In this document: piece after piece, positions 1-9,524 of the stretch
Layout of the letters: every line of letters starts with the position of its first letter
Position numbering within the stretch: position 1 is the stretch's first letter
Assembly (NCBI GenBank): GCA_030044325.1
Contig: JASHWA010000056.1
Coordinates: 1-40,264, forward strand
DNA length: 40,264 nt
Reading direction: 5' to 3'
Origin: Bryobacteraceae bacterium
GTDB taxonomy: Bacteria; Acidobacteriota; Terriglobia; Bryobacterales; Bryobacteraceae
Program-made: the position numbers and the translations under genes
Notes under the pieces: model-generated
What the model saw: only the letters and a program-made list of their open reading frames with translations
Database searches by the model: none
Told to the model about the DNA's origin: nothing

Positions 1-1
1 A

Positions 2-424
2 CGCCGGCTCGACCTGATTCCGAACCTGGTCGAGACGGTGAAAGGATCGGCCGCGCATGAGGAAAAAGTAGTCGGCGAGGTGACCGAGGCGCGCGCGGCG
101 ATGATAGGCGCGAAAACGCCGCAGGAGCGCATTCAGGCCAACCAGCAGCTCGACGGCGCGCTCGGCCGCCTGATGGTGGTGGTCGAGAATTATCCCAACA
201 TCAAAGCCAACGAGAATTTCCTGCGCCTGCAAGATGAGCTTGCGGGCACGGAAAACCGGATCAACGTCGAACGCCGGAAATATAACGAGACGGTGCAGAA
301 ATACAACACCGATATCGCCCTGTTCCCCAAGAATATCGCCGCAAGCATGTTCGGCTTCGAGCGCGAGGACGCGTATTTCAAAGCCGACGAGGCGGCAAAG
401 CAGGCGCCGAAAGTCAAATTCTGA
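2..424 (+). CDS. lemA: LemA family protein (5' truncated by window edge)
   Basis: Open frame from base 2 reads [34 protein letters not shown]...[41 protein letters not shown], the LemA signature; continues upstream of the window. Confidence 0.93.
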   Translation, partial: RRLDLIPNLVETVKGSAAHEEKVVGEVTEARAAMIGAKTPQERIQANQQLDGALGRLMVVVENYPNIKANENFLRLQDELAGTENRINVERRKYNETVQKYNTDIALFPKNIAASMFGFEREDAYFKADEAAKQAPKVKF

Positions 425-446
425 CCGGTAGTGGGGAGTGCATCGC

Positions 447-479
447 GGGAAGTAGGTCGACCCCTACCGCCTACTTCCC
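447..479. terminator. Inverted repeat / possible terminator between lemA and flgB
   Basis: GGGAAGTAGG...CCTACTTCCC perfect 10-bp arms directly after the lemA stop; no clear U-tract. Confidence 0.4.
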
Positions 480-529
480 ACTTCCTAGTTCCCGCCGCGT
501 GGAACGTTACTTGCAACCCTTCTCGCGTC

Positions 530-868
530 ATGCTCAACGGAGTGACTTCCGATCTCGAGCGCTACATGGATCTGCTCAGCGCCCGCCAAAAACTCGTCGC
601 TTCCAACATCGCCAATGCCGATACACCCGGCTATAAGACGCAAGATATTGATTTTCAATTCGAATTCGCTACGCTGACGCAGGGCGAATTGCCTCAGACC
701 ATCCAGCCCGACGGCCTAGTGGAAAAGCCCGACGGCAACAATGTCAATATCGACCGCGAGGCGCGGCTTCTTGCTGAAAATCAGATGCGTTTCAATCTGG
801 CTTCCGTTTTGGTGAAGGATCAGCTGAAAACGGTACAGGAAGCGATTCAGGGAGGCACTTCCTCATGA
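530..868 (+). CDS. flgB: Flagellar basal-body rod protein FlgB
   Basis: LLSARQKLVASNIANADTPGYKTQDIDFQFEF; start at internal ATG (530) preferred over the longer ORF start at 431; 4-bp overlap with flgC. Confidence 0.93.
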   Translation: MLNGVTSDLERYMDLLSARQKLVASNIANADTPGYKTQDIDFQFEFATLTQGELPQTIQPDGLVEKPDGNNVNIDREARLLAENQMRFNLASVLVKDQLKTVQEAIQGGTSS

Positions 869-1296
869 GCCTGTTCGGATCGATCGAAGTCAGCGCATCC
901 GGGATGGCCGCCGAACGCACTCGCGCGGAACTGCTGGTCCAGAACATCGCCAATTCCGAAACCACACGCACTCCGGAAGGCGGCCCGTATCGCCGGCAAG
1001 ACGTCGTATTCACAAGCGAGGAGCAATCTTCCCCGTTTTCGGCGGTTTTTCAGAACGAAGTAGGAACCGGCGTAGCGGTGAGCGACGTGGTTACCGACAC
1101 GCGCGATCCCATCAAGCGCTACATGCCCGGGCATCCCGACGCGGACGCGAACGGATATGTGGCATTCCCGAATATCAGCCCAGCCGAAGACATGGTGGAT
1201 CTGTTGAATTCGCAGCGGTCTTATGCCGCAAATGTGGCCGCGATCTCTTCGGTTAAAGACATGATTTCGCGATCCATCGACATTATGAGGTCGTAA
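865..1296 (+). CDS. flgC: Flagellar basal-body rod protein FlgC
   Basis: SGMAAERTRAELLVQNIANSETTRTPEGGPYRRQDVVF...SYAANVAAISSVKDMISRSIDIM. Confidence 0.94.
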   Translation: MSLFGSIEVSASGMAAERTRAELLVQNIANSETTRTPEGGPYRRQDVVFTSEEQSSPFSAVFQNEVGTGVAVSDVVTDTRDPIKRYMPGHPDADANGYVAFPNISPAEDMVDLLNSQRSYAANVAAISSVKDMISRSIDIMRS

Positions 1297-1297
1297 T

Positions 1298-1600
1298 ATG
1301 ACAGCTCCCATTCTTCCCGCGCATTTATCGATTCCGCAGATCGCGATGCCTTCAGCCGCGCCGCAGACAACGGCATCGGGAGGCGCGTTTCAATCCGCGT
1401 TCGCCGACGCGGTCGCCAAAGTCGAAAGCTTTCAGCAGAACGCGCAGGCGAGCGTCAACAAATTTCTTTCGGGCGAAGGCGAGGAGCTGCACAAGGTGGC
1501 CATCAACACCCAGCAGGCCGAGCTTTCCTTCCAGTTGTTCATGCAGATGCGCAACAAGATCGTCACCGCCTACAACCAGGTGATGCAGATGCAGATTTGA
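1298..1600 (+). CDS. fliE: Flagellar hook-basal body complex protein FliE
   Basis: Size, position between flgC and fliF, and C-terminus FMQMRNKIVTAYNQVMQMQI. Confidence 0.92.
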   Translation: MTAPILPAHLSIPQIAMPSAAPQTTASGGAFQSAFADAVAKVESFQQNAQASVNKFLSGEGEELHKVAINTQQAELSFQLFMQMRNKIVTAYNQVMQMQI

Positions 1601-1606
1601 GCGTGA

Positions 1607-3268
1607 ATGAACCAGATCACCCAGCTCCTCAAGAAGCTTACGCTGGCGCAACGCGTGTGGATCGTGGCGGCGGTTGTCGCGATCGGGGGCGGAATTTCCG
1701 CCGTGGTGCACTGGAACCAGGAGCGCGATTTCAAGCCGCTGTTTTCCGGAGTCGCGGCGGAGGACGCGGGTCCGCTGCTGGCGAAATTGCGCGAGTCAGC
1801 GGTCGAATACCGGCTCGCCGACAATGGAACCACGGTGCTGGTTCCTTCGGCGAGAGTCGCCGAGCTGCGCATCGAGATGGCGTCGGCGGGGCTGCCGAAA
1901 TCGGGGCGCATCGGATTCGAGCTATTCGATAAAACCAATTTCGGCGAAAGCGAATTCGCCGAGCAGGTGAACTATCATCGCGCAATTGAAGGCGAGCTCG
2001 AACGCTCCATCATGTCGATTCGCGAAGTCGCGATGGCGCGGGTGCACCTGACCTTCGCCAAGGATTCCTTATACACGGAGCAGCGCCAGCCCGCTAAAGC
2101 CAGCATTCTGGTGCAACTGCGGCACCAGGCCGCGCTTTCTCCGCAAAACATCGCGGCGATCTGCCAGTTGACCGCGAGCGCGGTGCCGGGGCTTACGCCG
2201 GACCAGGTTTCGCTGGTCGATACCGTGGGCAATCTGTTGAACCGGCCGCGCACGGCGGGCGCGGGCGACGAGGATTCGAGCGAAGCGGCGCTCGACTATC
2301 GAAAAAGCGTCGAAAAGGACGTGCAGAGCAAGATTGCCGCGACGCTTGAGCCGCTGCTCGGCGCGGAGCATTTTCGCGCGGGGGTCTCAGCCGACGTCGA
2401 TCTCACCAGCGGCGAGCAGAGCGAAGAGCTTTACGATCCCACCAAGTCCGTGATGACCACTTCCCAGCGGAGCGATGACGGTCCTGCGGTACAGGCGGCA
2501 TCGGGCATTCCGGGAACCGGGTCGAATCTGCCGCGGCCCGCATCGAAGCCGGTCACCGGATCGAGCAATTATCAGCGGCACACCGAAAACATCAGTTACC
2601 AGACCAGCCGGACGGTGAAACACACAAAAATCCCGCAGGGATCGATCAAAAGGATTTCGTTATCGATTCTGGTGGATCATACGGTTCGATTCGAGGGGCA
2701 GAAGCGCATGGTGGAAGCGCCTTCGGCCGAAAAGCTGAAGGTGATCAAGGACCTGGTGACGGCCGCGGCCGGGCTTGACGCCAATCGCGGGGATCAGATC
2801 GTGGTGGAGGCTTTCCCGTTCGAAGCGACGCTCCAGGCCGAGCCGGCGGTGATCGAAAAACCGGCCGCGGCGGAACCCGCGGCGGCGATGCCCCCATGGA
2901 TGCAGGCGCTTATGAAAAAGAACGGAATGGTGATCGCGGGGATCGGCGCAGCGGCGATGCTCGCGCTGATCGTCGGCTTCGTCGCCATCCGGAGGCGCGG
3001 TTCGCGCGGAAGGGTGAGCGTGGAACAGACGCCCGCGCTGGCAGCGCCGGCCTCGCCCACGACGGAAGAGCTGACCAAACAGATTGAGGCCAGGCTCGCC
3101 AACCAGGCGGCCGAAAAAGCGCGCCAGGAAGTGGAGCAGTTGATGGCGCTCAAGATCCCGGTGGTCAAGACCAAGAAAGCCGAAGTGCTTACCAAGCACA
3201 TCGCCACCGAATCGAAAACCGAGGCGGCCAACATGGCGCACGTCGTCAGGACGTGGCTGAATGGTTAG
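1607..3268 (+). CDS. fliF: Flagellar MS-ring protein FliF
   Basis: FKPLFSGVAAEDAGPLLAKL...GFELFDKTNFGESEFAEQVNYHRAIEGELERSI...ASILVQL; two TM segments. Confidence 0.96.
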   Translation: MNQITQLLKKLTLAQRVWIVAAVVAIGGGISAVVHWNQERDFKPLFSGVAAEDAGPLLAKLRESAVEYRLADNGTTVLVPSARVAELRIEMASAGLPKSGRIGFELFDKTNFGESEFAEQVNYHRAIEGELERSIMSIREVAMARVHLTFAKDSLYTEQRQPAKASILVQLRHQAALSPQNIAAICQLTASAVPGLTPDQVSLVDTVGNLLNRPRTAGAGDEDSSEAALDYRKSVEKDVQSKIAATLEPLLGAEHFRAGVSADVDLTSGEQSEELYDPTKSVMTTSQRSDDGPAVQAASGIPGTGSNLPRPASKPVTGSSNYQRHTENISYQTSRTVKHTKIPQGSIKRISLSILVDHTVRFEGQKRMVEAPSAEKLKVIKDLVTAAAGLDANRGDQIVVEAFPFEATLQAEPAVIEKPAAAEPAAAMPPWMQALMKKNGMVIAGIGAAAMLALIVGFVAIRRRGSRGRVSVEQTPALAAPASPTTEELTKQIEARLANQAAEKARQEVEQLMALKIPVVKTKKAEVLTKHIATESKTEAANMAHVVRTWLNG

Positions 3269-4292
3269 GGTCGGCGAACGCGAAGCCGACGCCCTGCCGG
3301 GCATCCGCAAAGCGGCCATCCTGATGATCATGATCGGCCCGGAGGCGTCGAGCTCTCTGTTTCGCGAGCTGGACGAAGACGAGGTGCAGGCCATCAGCGC
3401 GGAGATCGCGCGCGTGCAGATGCTCACTCCGGAAGAGTCCGAAGGTGTGCTCGAAGAGTTCTACCAGATGTCGATGGCGCGCGATTACGTCATCAAGGGC
3501 GGCGTCGAATACGCGCGCAAGGTGCTCAACAACGCCTTCGGCCCGGATCAGGCGCGCAAAATTTTCGACCGGCTCATGAAGACGCTGAACAATGAGACGG
3601 TCTCCTTCGACGCGCTGCAAAAAACCGACCCGCAGCAGCTCGCCAAGTTCATTCACAGTGAGCATCCGCAGACCATCGCGCTGGTGCTTTCCCATCTGAA
3701 CCCGGCGCAGGCGGCGGGATTGCTGTCATCGCTGCCCGCCGATCTGCGCTCGGACGTGACGCTGCGCATGGCGAGCCTGGACCAGATTTCGCCGGAGATC
3801 ATCAACAAGATCGCGAGCGTGATCGGCGCCAAGCTCAAGTCGCTGGGCGAGCTGAGCCGCGAATCCTACGGCGGCGTGAACGCCGTCGCCGAAATGATCA
3901 ATCGCCTGGATTCGAACGCGGGGCGCGAGATTCTGGAGTTCATCGAAAACCAGAATCCGCCGCTGGGGGAGACCATCCGCCACCTGATGTTCGTGTTCGA
4001 AGACCTGCTGCTGCTCGACGTAAACGCGGTGAAGGAGCTGCTAGGCAAGGTGGATCGAAAAATTCTGACGGTCGCGCTCAAGGGCACCAGCGACCAGATG
4101 AAGAATCACATGCTCGCCGGAATGAGCCAGCGCGGCGCGGAGATGCTGCGCGAGGACATGGAGGCGCTGGGACCCATCAAGATCAAGGAAGTGGAAGCGG
4201 CGCAGCAGCAGATCATCGCCGTGGTGCGGCAGCTCGAAACCGAGGGCGTGATCAGCCTGAAGGGCGCGGCTGGAGAACAATATGTCGTCTAA
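3261..4292 (+). CDS. fliG: Flagellar motor switch protein FliG
   Basis: SEHPQTIALVLSHLNPAQAAGLLSSLPADLRSDVTLRMASLDQISPEII...MFVFEDLLLLD; overlaps fliF stop. Confidence 0.97.
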   Translation: MVRVGEREADALPGIRKAAILMIMIGPEASSSLFRELDEDEVQAISAEIARVQMLTPEESEGVLEEFYQMSMARDYVIKGGVEYARKVLNNAFGPDQARKIFDRLMKTLNNETVSFDALQKTDPQQLAKFIHSEHPQTIALVLSHLNPAQAAGLLSSLPADLRSDVTLRMASLDQISPEIINKIASVIGAKLKSLGELSRESYGGVNAVAEMINRLDSNAGREILEFIENQNPPLGETIRHLMFVFEDLLLLDVNAVKELLGKVDRKILTVALKGTSDQMKNHMLAGMSQRGAEMLREDMEALGPIKIKEVEAAQQQIIAVVRQLETEGVISLKGAAGEQYVV

Positions 4293-4923
4293 ACTGCTGC
4301 GCGGAGAACAAACCGCGGGGACGGCGCCGTGGCGTCCCGCGCGCGCGCCCGCGAATCTGGCTGCGCAACCGGCAAACGCGCAAGTTTCCGCGGCCATTCC
4401 CAACGAGCAGCGCGATATCGAGGCTCGCCTCAACGCCGCCTACAAGCAGGGATTCGCGGCGGCGGAGGCCGCTGCGGCGAAGAACGCGAACCAGCGCCTG
4501 GAGCCCGCGCTGGCGGCCTTCCACGCGGTGCTCGAGGAGTTCGCCGGCGCACGCAGGAAATTTCGCGCCGAAGCCGAGCAGGACACGGTGAAGCTGGCCA
4601 TCGCCATCGCCCGCCGCGTGCTGTATCGCGAGCTCTCCACCGACGAAGAAGCGATTCTGGGTTTGGTGATCGCCGCCTTCCAGAAGTTGAACGCGCGCGA
4701 AACGCACCGGCTGCGCCTGTCGCCCCAAGGCGCGGCCATGATCGAGCAGAATCGCGCGCGCCTGCAGATGCCTGCGCGGGTCGAAATTGTCGCGGATGCT
4801 TCTCTGGGCGCGGGAAGCGCGGTGTTTGAAACTTCGCGCGGCGAGCTGGATGCGTCGGTCGACACGCAGCTCGCCGAAATCGACCGCGGATTCGCGGACA
4901 TCATGCGGAGGCGCCACCCATGA
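4282..4923 (+). CDS. fliH: Flagellar assembly protein FliH
   Basis: FliH/HrpE-type region YKQGFAAAEAAAAKNANQRLEP...LAIAIARRVLYRELS...; position between fliG and fliI. Confidence 0.85.
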   Translation: MSSKLLRGEQTAGTAPWRPARAPANLAAQPANAQVSAAIPNEQRDIEARLNAAYKQGFAAAEAAAAKNANQRLEPALAAFHAVLEEFAGARRKFRAEAEQDTVKLAIAIARRVLYRELSTDEEAILGLVIAAFQKLNARETHRLRLSPQGAAMIEQNRARLQMPARVEIVADASLGAGSAVFETSRGELDASVDTQLAEIDRGFADIMRRRHP

Positions 4924-4925
4924 CA

Positions 4926-5014
4926 CCCGTGGGACAGCGGGTCGTGGCGGCTGTCGTTCGCCTGGATCGTAACAGCTCCGGCAGCCGTCACAAACCGACC
5001 GGCTGTCCCACGGG
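4926..5014. repeat. Palindromic (REP/MITE-like) element between fliH and fliI
   Basis: CCCGTGGGACAGC (4926-4938) and GCTGTCCCACGGG (5002-5014) are perfect 13-bp inverted arms; nested GTGGCGGCTG/CAGCCGTCAC arms inside. Confidence 0.75.
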
Positions 5015-5038
5015 GATCCGCTGCAGGAGAACGCTGTG

Positions 5039-6349
5039 ATGCTTTCGACCTACATCGACGCGCTGGAGCGTATGCCTACGTTTCGCGCCGCGGGGCATGT
5101 TCGCGAATTGATCGGGCTGCTGGCGGGCTCCGACGGCCCGGCCGCCGCGGCGGGCGACTTCTGCGAAATCCTCTCCGCCAGCGGACGTTCGGTGCGCGCC
5201 CAGGTGGTCGGATTTCGCGATGAGCGCGTGCTGCTGATGCCGCTCGAAGAAACCGGCGGGATCCAGCTCGGCGACACCGTGATCGCGCGGGCGGAAGCGG
5301 CGCGCGTCGAAGTGGGTCCCCACCTGCTCGGCCGCGTGCTCGATGGATTCGGACGTCCCATGGATGGCCGCGCGCCGGCCGATTCGGACGGTTTCTACGA
5401 TCTCTACGCCGCGCCTCCCGGACCGCTCGATCGCGAGCACATCACCCAACCGCTGGTCACCGGAATCCGCTCCATCGACGGACTTCTGCCGCTCGGTAAG
5501 GGCCAGCGCGTCGGAATTTTCGGAGGGTCGGGCGTCGGCAAGAGCACGCTGCTGGGAGCCATGGCGCGCCACAATTCGGCCGACGTGAGCGTCGTCGCGC
5601 TGATCGGCGAACGCAATCGCGAAGTGCGCGAGTTCCTGGAAAACGAGTTGAGCGCGGAGGGATTGAAGCGCAGCGTGGTGATCGCCGCGACCTCCGATAT
5701 GCCCGCGCCGCTGCGCATTCGCGCGGCGTTCGTCGCCCTGGCCGTCGCCGAATATTTTCGGGATCAGGGCAAAAGCGTGCTGCTGGTGATGGATTCGGTG
5801 ACGCGGCTGGCGATGGCGCAGCGCGAGATCGGACTGGCCGCGGGCGAGCCGCCGTCGCAGAAGGGCTACACGCCCAGCGTGTTCAGCCTGCTTCCCAAGA
5901 TCTTCGAGCGCGCGGGAAATTTTAAATCCGGCTCTATCACGGGATTTTTCACCGTGCTGGTGGAAGGCGACGATTTCAATGAGCCCATCTGCGACGCCGT
6001 GCGCGCGATCCTCGACGGCCACATCGTCCTCTCGCGCGAGCTGGGCGCGATGGGCCATTATCCGGCGATCGATATTTTGCATTCGGTGAGCCGGCTCGCC
6101 TCGCGCGTTTCCGAGCCCAAGCAGCGCGAGGCGGCGCAGAAAATTCGCGAGGCGCTTGCCGAGTACCGGCGTTCGGAGGATTTGATCAACCTGGGCGCTT
6201 ACGCCGCGGGCTCCAATCCGCGTCTCGATTCGGCGATCAAGCTGCGTCCCAAGCTGATGAACTTCCTGCGGCAGGAGCCGCAAACCTGCGAGCACATCGA
6301 GCGCACGCGCGCGCGGCTGGCCGAGCTCGCCGGAGAGCACGCCTCATGA
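5039..6349 (+). CDS. fliI: Flagellum-specific ATP synthase FliI
   Basis: GQRVGIFGGSGVGKSTLLGAMAR Walker A, LVMDSVTRLAMAQREIGLAAGEPPSQKGYTPSVFSLLPK; GTG at 5036 or ATG at 5039. Confidence 0.97.
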   Translation: MLSTYIDALERMPTFRAAGHVRELIGLLAGSDGPAAAAGDFCEILSASGRSVRAQVVGFRDERVLLMPLEETGGIQLGDTVIARAEAARVEVGPHLLGRVLDGFGRPMDGRAPADSDGFYDLYAAPPGPLDREHITQPLVTGIRSIDGLLPLGKGQRVGIFGGSGVGKSTLLGAMARHNSADVSVVALIGERNREVREFLENELSAEGLKRSVVIAATSDMPAPLRIRAAFVALAVAEYFRDQGKSVLLVMDSVTRLAMAQREIGLAAGEPPSQKGYTPSVFSLLPKIFERAGNFKSGSITGFFTVLVEGDDFNEPICDAVRAILDGHIVLSRELGAMGHYPAIDILHSVSRLASRVSEPKQREAAQKIREALAEYRRSEDLINLGAYAAGSNPRLDSAIKLRPKLMNFLRQEPQTCEHIERTRARLAELAGEHAS

Positions 6350-6780
6350 AGAAATTCGAATTCCCGCTAAGCCGTGTGCTCGACTGGCGCCAAACGCTCG
6401 CGCGCATCGAGGAATTGAAACTCGAGCGTCTCTACGCCGAGCTGCGCGCGATCGAATCGAGAGAAGCCGAATTGCTGGCCGAGCGCTCGCGCAGCGAACG
6501 CGCGGCCGCCGAAGCGCGATCCCAGACCGGGTCCGAGCTGGCTGCGCTCGACGCCTTCCGGCGCTTCGCCATCGCCGAGCACACGCGACTCGAACAGCTT
6601 CGCGCAGAGTCGAAGAAACGGATCGCCGATCAGATCGGGGTGGTCGCGTTGAAGCGCCGCGACGTGCGCCTGCTCGAACACTTGAAAGACCGGCGCATGG
6701 GGGAGTGGAATCGCGATCTCGCGCGCGAAATCGAGACGCAGGCGGGCGAAATTTATCTCGCCAAGTGGGACCGCGGGTGA
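6346..6780 (+). CDS. fliJ: Flagellar FliJ-like protein
   Basis: MKKFEFPLSRVLDWRQTLARIEELKLERLYAELRAIESREAEL; coiled-coil, directly after fliI with 4-bp overlap. Confidence 0.85.
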   Translation: MKKFEFPLSRVLDWRQTLARIEELKLERLYAELRAIESREAELLAERSRSERAAAEARSQTGSELAALDAFRRFAIAEHTRLEQLRAESKKRIADQIGVVALKRRDVRLLEHLKDRRMGEWNRDLAREIETQAGEIYLAKWDRG

Positions 6781-6911
6781 GGCTCGCTGAAACGATGGCG
6801 CGCGCGCTGACGCTGTAAACGCATTGCGGCGATGCACGCTGGACAGCCGCCAGCCTGGGCGGACGGAAGGCAGCCGGCAACTCGCGTGGTTTTGATTATA
6901 GGACCAGGATC

Positions 6912-7784
6912 TTAATACGGCGTCCGCTCGAACGCCTCGGTCGATGCGCGCGAACGGCTGCGCCGGCTCCCGGGCCATTCCAGGCGCATGTCGCGGCAAA
7001 CTTCATCCAGCATGTCGTGCGTGCAGACCTTGCTTTCGACCGCGAAAGCGGTGAGCAGGAGGTTGTCGCAGAGGGCGTTGATCACGCGCGGGATTCCCTG
7101 CGCGCGCACGTGAATCTCCGCCATCAGCTCTTCGGAAAAAATAGTCTGATTCGGCGCACCCGCGCGATCAAGGCGCGATTCGATATACTCCACCGCGTCG
7201 CGCAGCGTAAATGGTTGCAGATTGCAGCGCAGGACGATGCGCTGCTTCAACTGCCGCAGATTGGGCGCGTCCAGTTTCCGGTCGAGCTCCGGCTGCCCGG
7301 CAAGAATGATCTGCAACAGCTTCCCGTTGCGATTTTCGAGATTTCCCAGAAGCCGGATTTCCTCGAGCACCTCCCATTCGAGGTTATGTGCTTCGTCCAC
7401 GATCAGCACCACGGTTCGCCCGTCCTGCGCCTGCTCCACCAGCAACTGGTTCAGCGCGAACAAAACCTCGGTTTTCGATGTGCGCTGGCACGGCAGATCC
7501 AGATCGTAGGCGATCATTTCGAAAAACTGATCGGTGTTGACCCGCGAATTAAACAGGAACGCGAATTCGATATATTGCGATTCGAGGTAATCCCTCAGGC
7601 ACTCGAGCATCGTGGTTTTTCCAGTACCAACTTCGCCTGAGAGCACGATAAAGCCCTTACGCGCCTGCACGCCATATACCAGATTCGCCAGGGCTTCCTC
7701 GTGCTGTTCGCTCCGGTAAAAGAATGCCGGATCGGGACTTAAACTGAAAGGGGTCTCCGAGAAGCCAAAAAATGCGTTGTACAT
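6912..7784 (-). CDS. ExeA/GspA-like AAA ATPase
   Basis: MYNAFFGFSETPFSLSPDPAFFYRSEQHEEALANLVYGVQARKGFIVLSGEVGTGKTTMLECLRDYL...VVLIVDEAHNLEWEVLEEIRLLGNLE. Confidence 0.92.
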   Translation of the reverse strand: MYNAFFGFSETPFSLSPDPAFFYRSEQHEEALANLVYGVQARKGFIVLSGEVGTGKTTMLECLRDYLESQYIEFAFLFNSRVNTDQFFEMIAYDLDLPCQRTSKTEVLFALNQLLVEQAQDGRTVVLIVDEAHNLEWEVLEEIRLLGNLENRNGKLLQIILAGQPELDRKLDAPNLRQLKQRIVLRCNLQPFTLRDAVEYIESRLDRAGAPNQTIFSEELMAEIHVRAQGIPRVINALCDNLLLTAFAVESKVCTHDMLDEVCRDMRLEWPGSRRSRSRASTEAFERTPY

Positions 7785-8023
7785 GTTAGCCGACTGACGT
7801 CCCTCCGACCGACCGGGCGCGTTCTAAACCCTCGCTGCCTCTGTACTTATCGATGGTAACATGCAATCGATCGGGGCAAATCCATTTTTTTCGTACCGAA
7901 TCGTGTGGTCCAAACGTTCTAGTGCTTTACCAACCAAGTTTGAACGGCTCGGATCTTACCGTTCAACCCCCGGCTGCGCCCAAAAAAAGGCTACCGTTCG
8001 CGCAAGACGTCCGTCATACGGAC

Positions 8024-8287
8024 ATGCGGGCCTGGTGCGCGTTGCTGGTCAGCTTGGCCGCGTGCGCCCCATCACCTGCATACCACATCACCGTCATCCC
8101 CTCCGGAGGCGATCCCGGCGCCGTCGCGGTTGCCGATTTGAACCATGACGGCCATCCCGATATCATCGCCGCGAACGAAAACGGAGGAACGATCACAGTA
8201 CTGCTCGGGGATGGCAAGGTCAATTCCACCGGGCGCCGGGAAGTCCTTTGGCGGCCGGGGACGATCACGGTGTTTCGAGGGAAATGA
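8024..8287 (+). pseudogene. Truncated FG-GAP/VCBS repeat protein (remnant)
   Basis: Signal-peptide-like MRAWCALLVSLAACAPSPAYHITVIPSGGDPGAVAVADLNHDGHPDIIAANENGGTITVLLGDGK then a short aberrant tail ending TITVFRGK*; only about one repeat. Stop abuts csm5 stop. Confidence 0.6.
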
Positions 8288-9397
8288 TCAGTCTGAAATT
8301 TCGAGCATCGCCCATCCCGGCAAACTCGCGGGATAGTTCTGTTGAAAAATCACCCGCCGCGTCTTGGGAAACGGCATCCCCGTCTGAATCGCTTTTTGAT
8401 ACAAGGGCACGTGCTTCAGGATTTGCCGGAATGATTCGTCCTGGGTATTCAAATACGCCGATTTTCCGAGCATCCCTCCACCCCAGCCAATCGACAGAAC
8501 GCACACATCCGTCCGCTCGCCGATTTCCTTGACGCGCCCTTCGAGCGCCCCGAGCGTCGCCGCAAGATACGGTAATCCTGCCCACGCGGCATATTGTTTA
8601 TGCCGCTCGATCAGCGCCGAAGCGTATTGGTTCGCGGCGTGAAACAATTTTCCCCGGTCGGCTGCCGAGCGCTCCCGCCACGCACCTGTAAACGCCGTGC
8701 CCGGCGTCGCCATCTCGGCGAAAATCGGCGTGCTCTCTTCGATTCTGCGCGGCTCCACGCTTCCGCGCGCCGATTTCCACCCCAGCTCGAATCTCCCCGC
8801 TCCCCGCGCCACCAGCGTCGCTACGCGCAGCAGGTACACTTTCATCGGCGCGTGCGTGATCGGCGACGAATCGGCCGCCGCGATGCGCCGCATGCGGCTC
8901 GATCCGGACCCTCCCAGCACCGCATCCTCCGCTATCGCCGCCGGATTCCGGGGCGGACGATCGTCTTGCGCGAGGCGCGCCGCCAGATCCGCCATCGTTT
9001 TTTCCGTCCAGCGTTCGAATACCGCGCCCGTGCGCAGCGCGCCCTTGATCGCCGTTCCCGGAACGTAAGGACCCGACGGCGATTCCGCGAACGTCGGAAT
9101 AAACAGGTTCGGCGCCATGGCGCGCTCCCAGTACGGAATGGCGCTCGAATGTTCGAAGGGAATTCGGCGCCCCGCGAAATTCTGCGCGAACCCTCCCCAG
9201 GATGCGAAATCCAGCTTGTCGGCTTTTTTGAGCTGCGCGAGATATCCGTCCAGGCGCGGACCCTTTGCCAACAGGCGAAAGATGCGCCGCTGATCGAGCA
9301 CGTTCACATGATCCTTCCAGACCATGTAATCGATCGGCGAAAGCCGCTGGCCGTCGCCGATGAGCGTGGGGGTCAAGCAGGTCAGTCTGTACCTCAT
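8288..9397 (-). CDS. csm5: Type III-A CRISPR RAMP protein Csm5
   Basis: MRYRLTCLTPTLIGDGQRLSPIDYMVWKDHVNVLDQRRIFRLL...IPTFAESPSGPYVPGTAIKGALRTGAV; start set at codon 71 of the 439-aa ORF because the preceding part lies in a palindromic repeat. Confidence 0.88.
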   Translation of the reverse strand: MRYRLTCLTPTLIGDGQRLSPIDYMVWKDHVNVLDQRRIFRLLAKGPRLDGYLAQLKKADKLDFASWGGFAQNFAGRRIPFEHSSAIPYWERAMAPNLFIPTFAESPSGPYVPGTAIKGALRTGAVFERWTEKTMADLAARLAQDDRPPRNPAAIAEDAVLGGSGSSRMRRIAAADSSPITHAPMKVYLLRVATLVARGAGRFELGWKSARGSVEPRRIEESTPIFAEMATPGTAFTGAWRERSAADRGKLFHAANQYASALIERHKQYAAWAGLPYLAATLGALEGRVKEIGERTDVCVLSIGWGGGMLGKSAYLNTQDESFRQILKHVPLYQKAIQTGMPFPKTRRVIFQQNYPASLPGWAMLEISD

Positions 9398-9418
9398 CTG
9401 GTATATGCCCCGGTCAGT

Positions 9419-9520
9419 TGTGGCGCACGCGCTTTTGCGTGCCGCGTCCCCGCTCCTGGGGACGCCTGGCCCGGCGTCGGCACGAATGCCGACGCGGCAC
9501 GCACGAGTGCGTGCGCCACC
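9419..9520. repeat. Complex palindromic element in the csm4-csm5 intergenic gap
   Basis: Left arm GTGGCGCACGCGCTTTTGCGTGCCGCGTC (9420-9448) is near-complementary to right arm GACGCGGCACGCACGAGTGCGTGCGCCACC (9491-9520); inner hairpins GCGTCCCC-GCTCCT-GGGGACGC and CGTCGGCA-CGAA-TGCCGACG. Confidence 0.85.
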
Positions 9521-9524
9521 ACAC

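Noticed and set aside
431-529. N-terminal 33 aa extension of the flgB ORF
   Set aside because: Covers the intergenic inverted repeat; FlgB homology starts at the ATG at 530.
4988-6340. 450-aa minus-strand ORF
   Set aside because: Antisense to fliI; His/Arg/Ala-rich shadow ORF typical of high-GC codon bias.
6912-7784. ExeA-like ATPase as a type III CRISPR ancillary effector
   Set aside because: Clear general ExeA/GspA-type AAA ATPase family and separated from csm5 by the VCBS remnant on the opposite strand; no sequence link to CRISPR.
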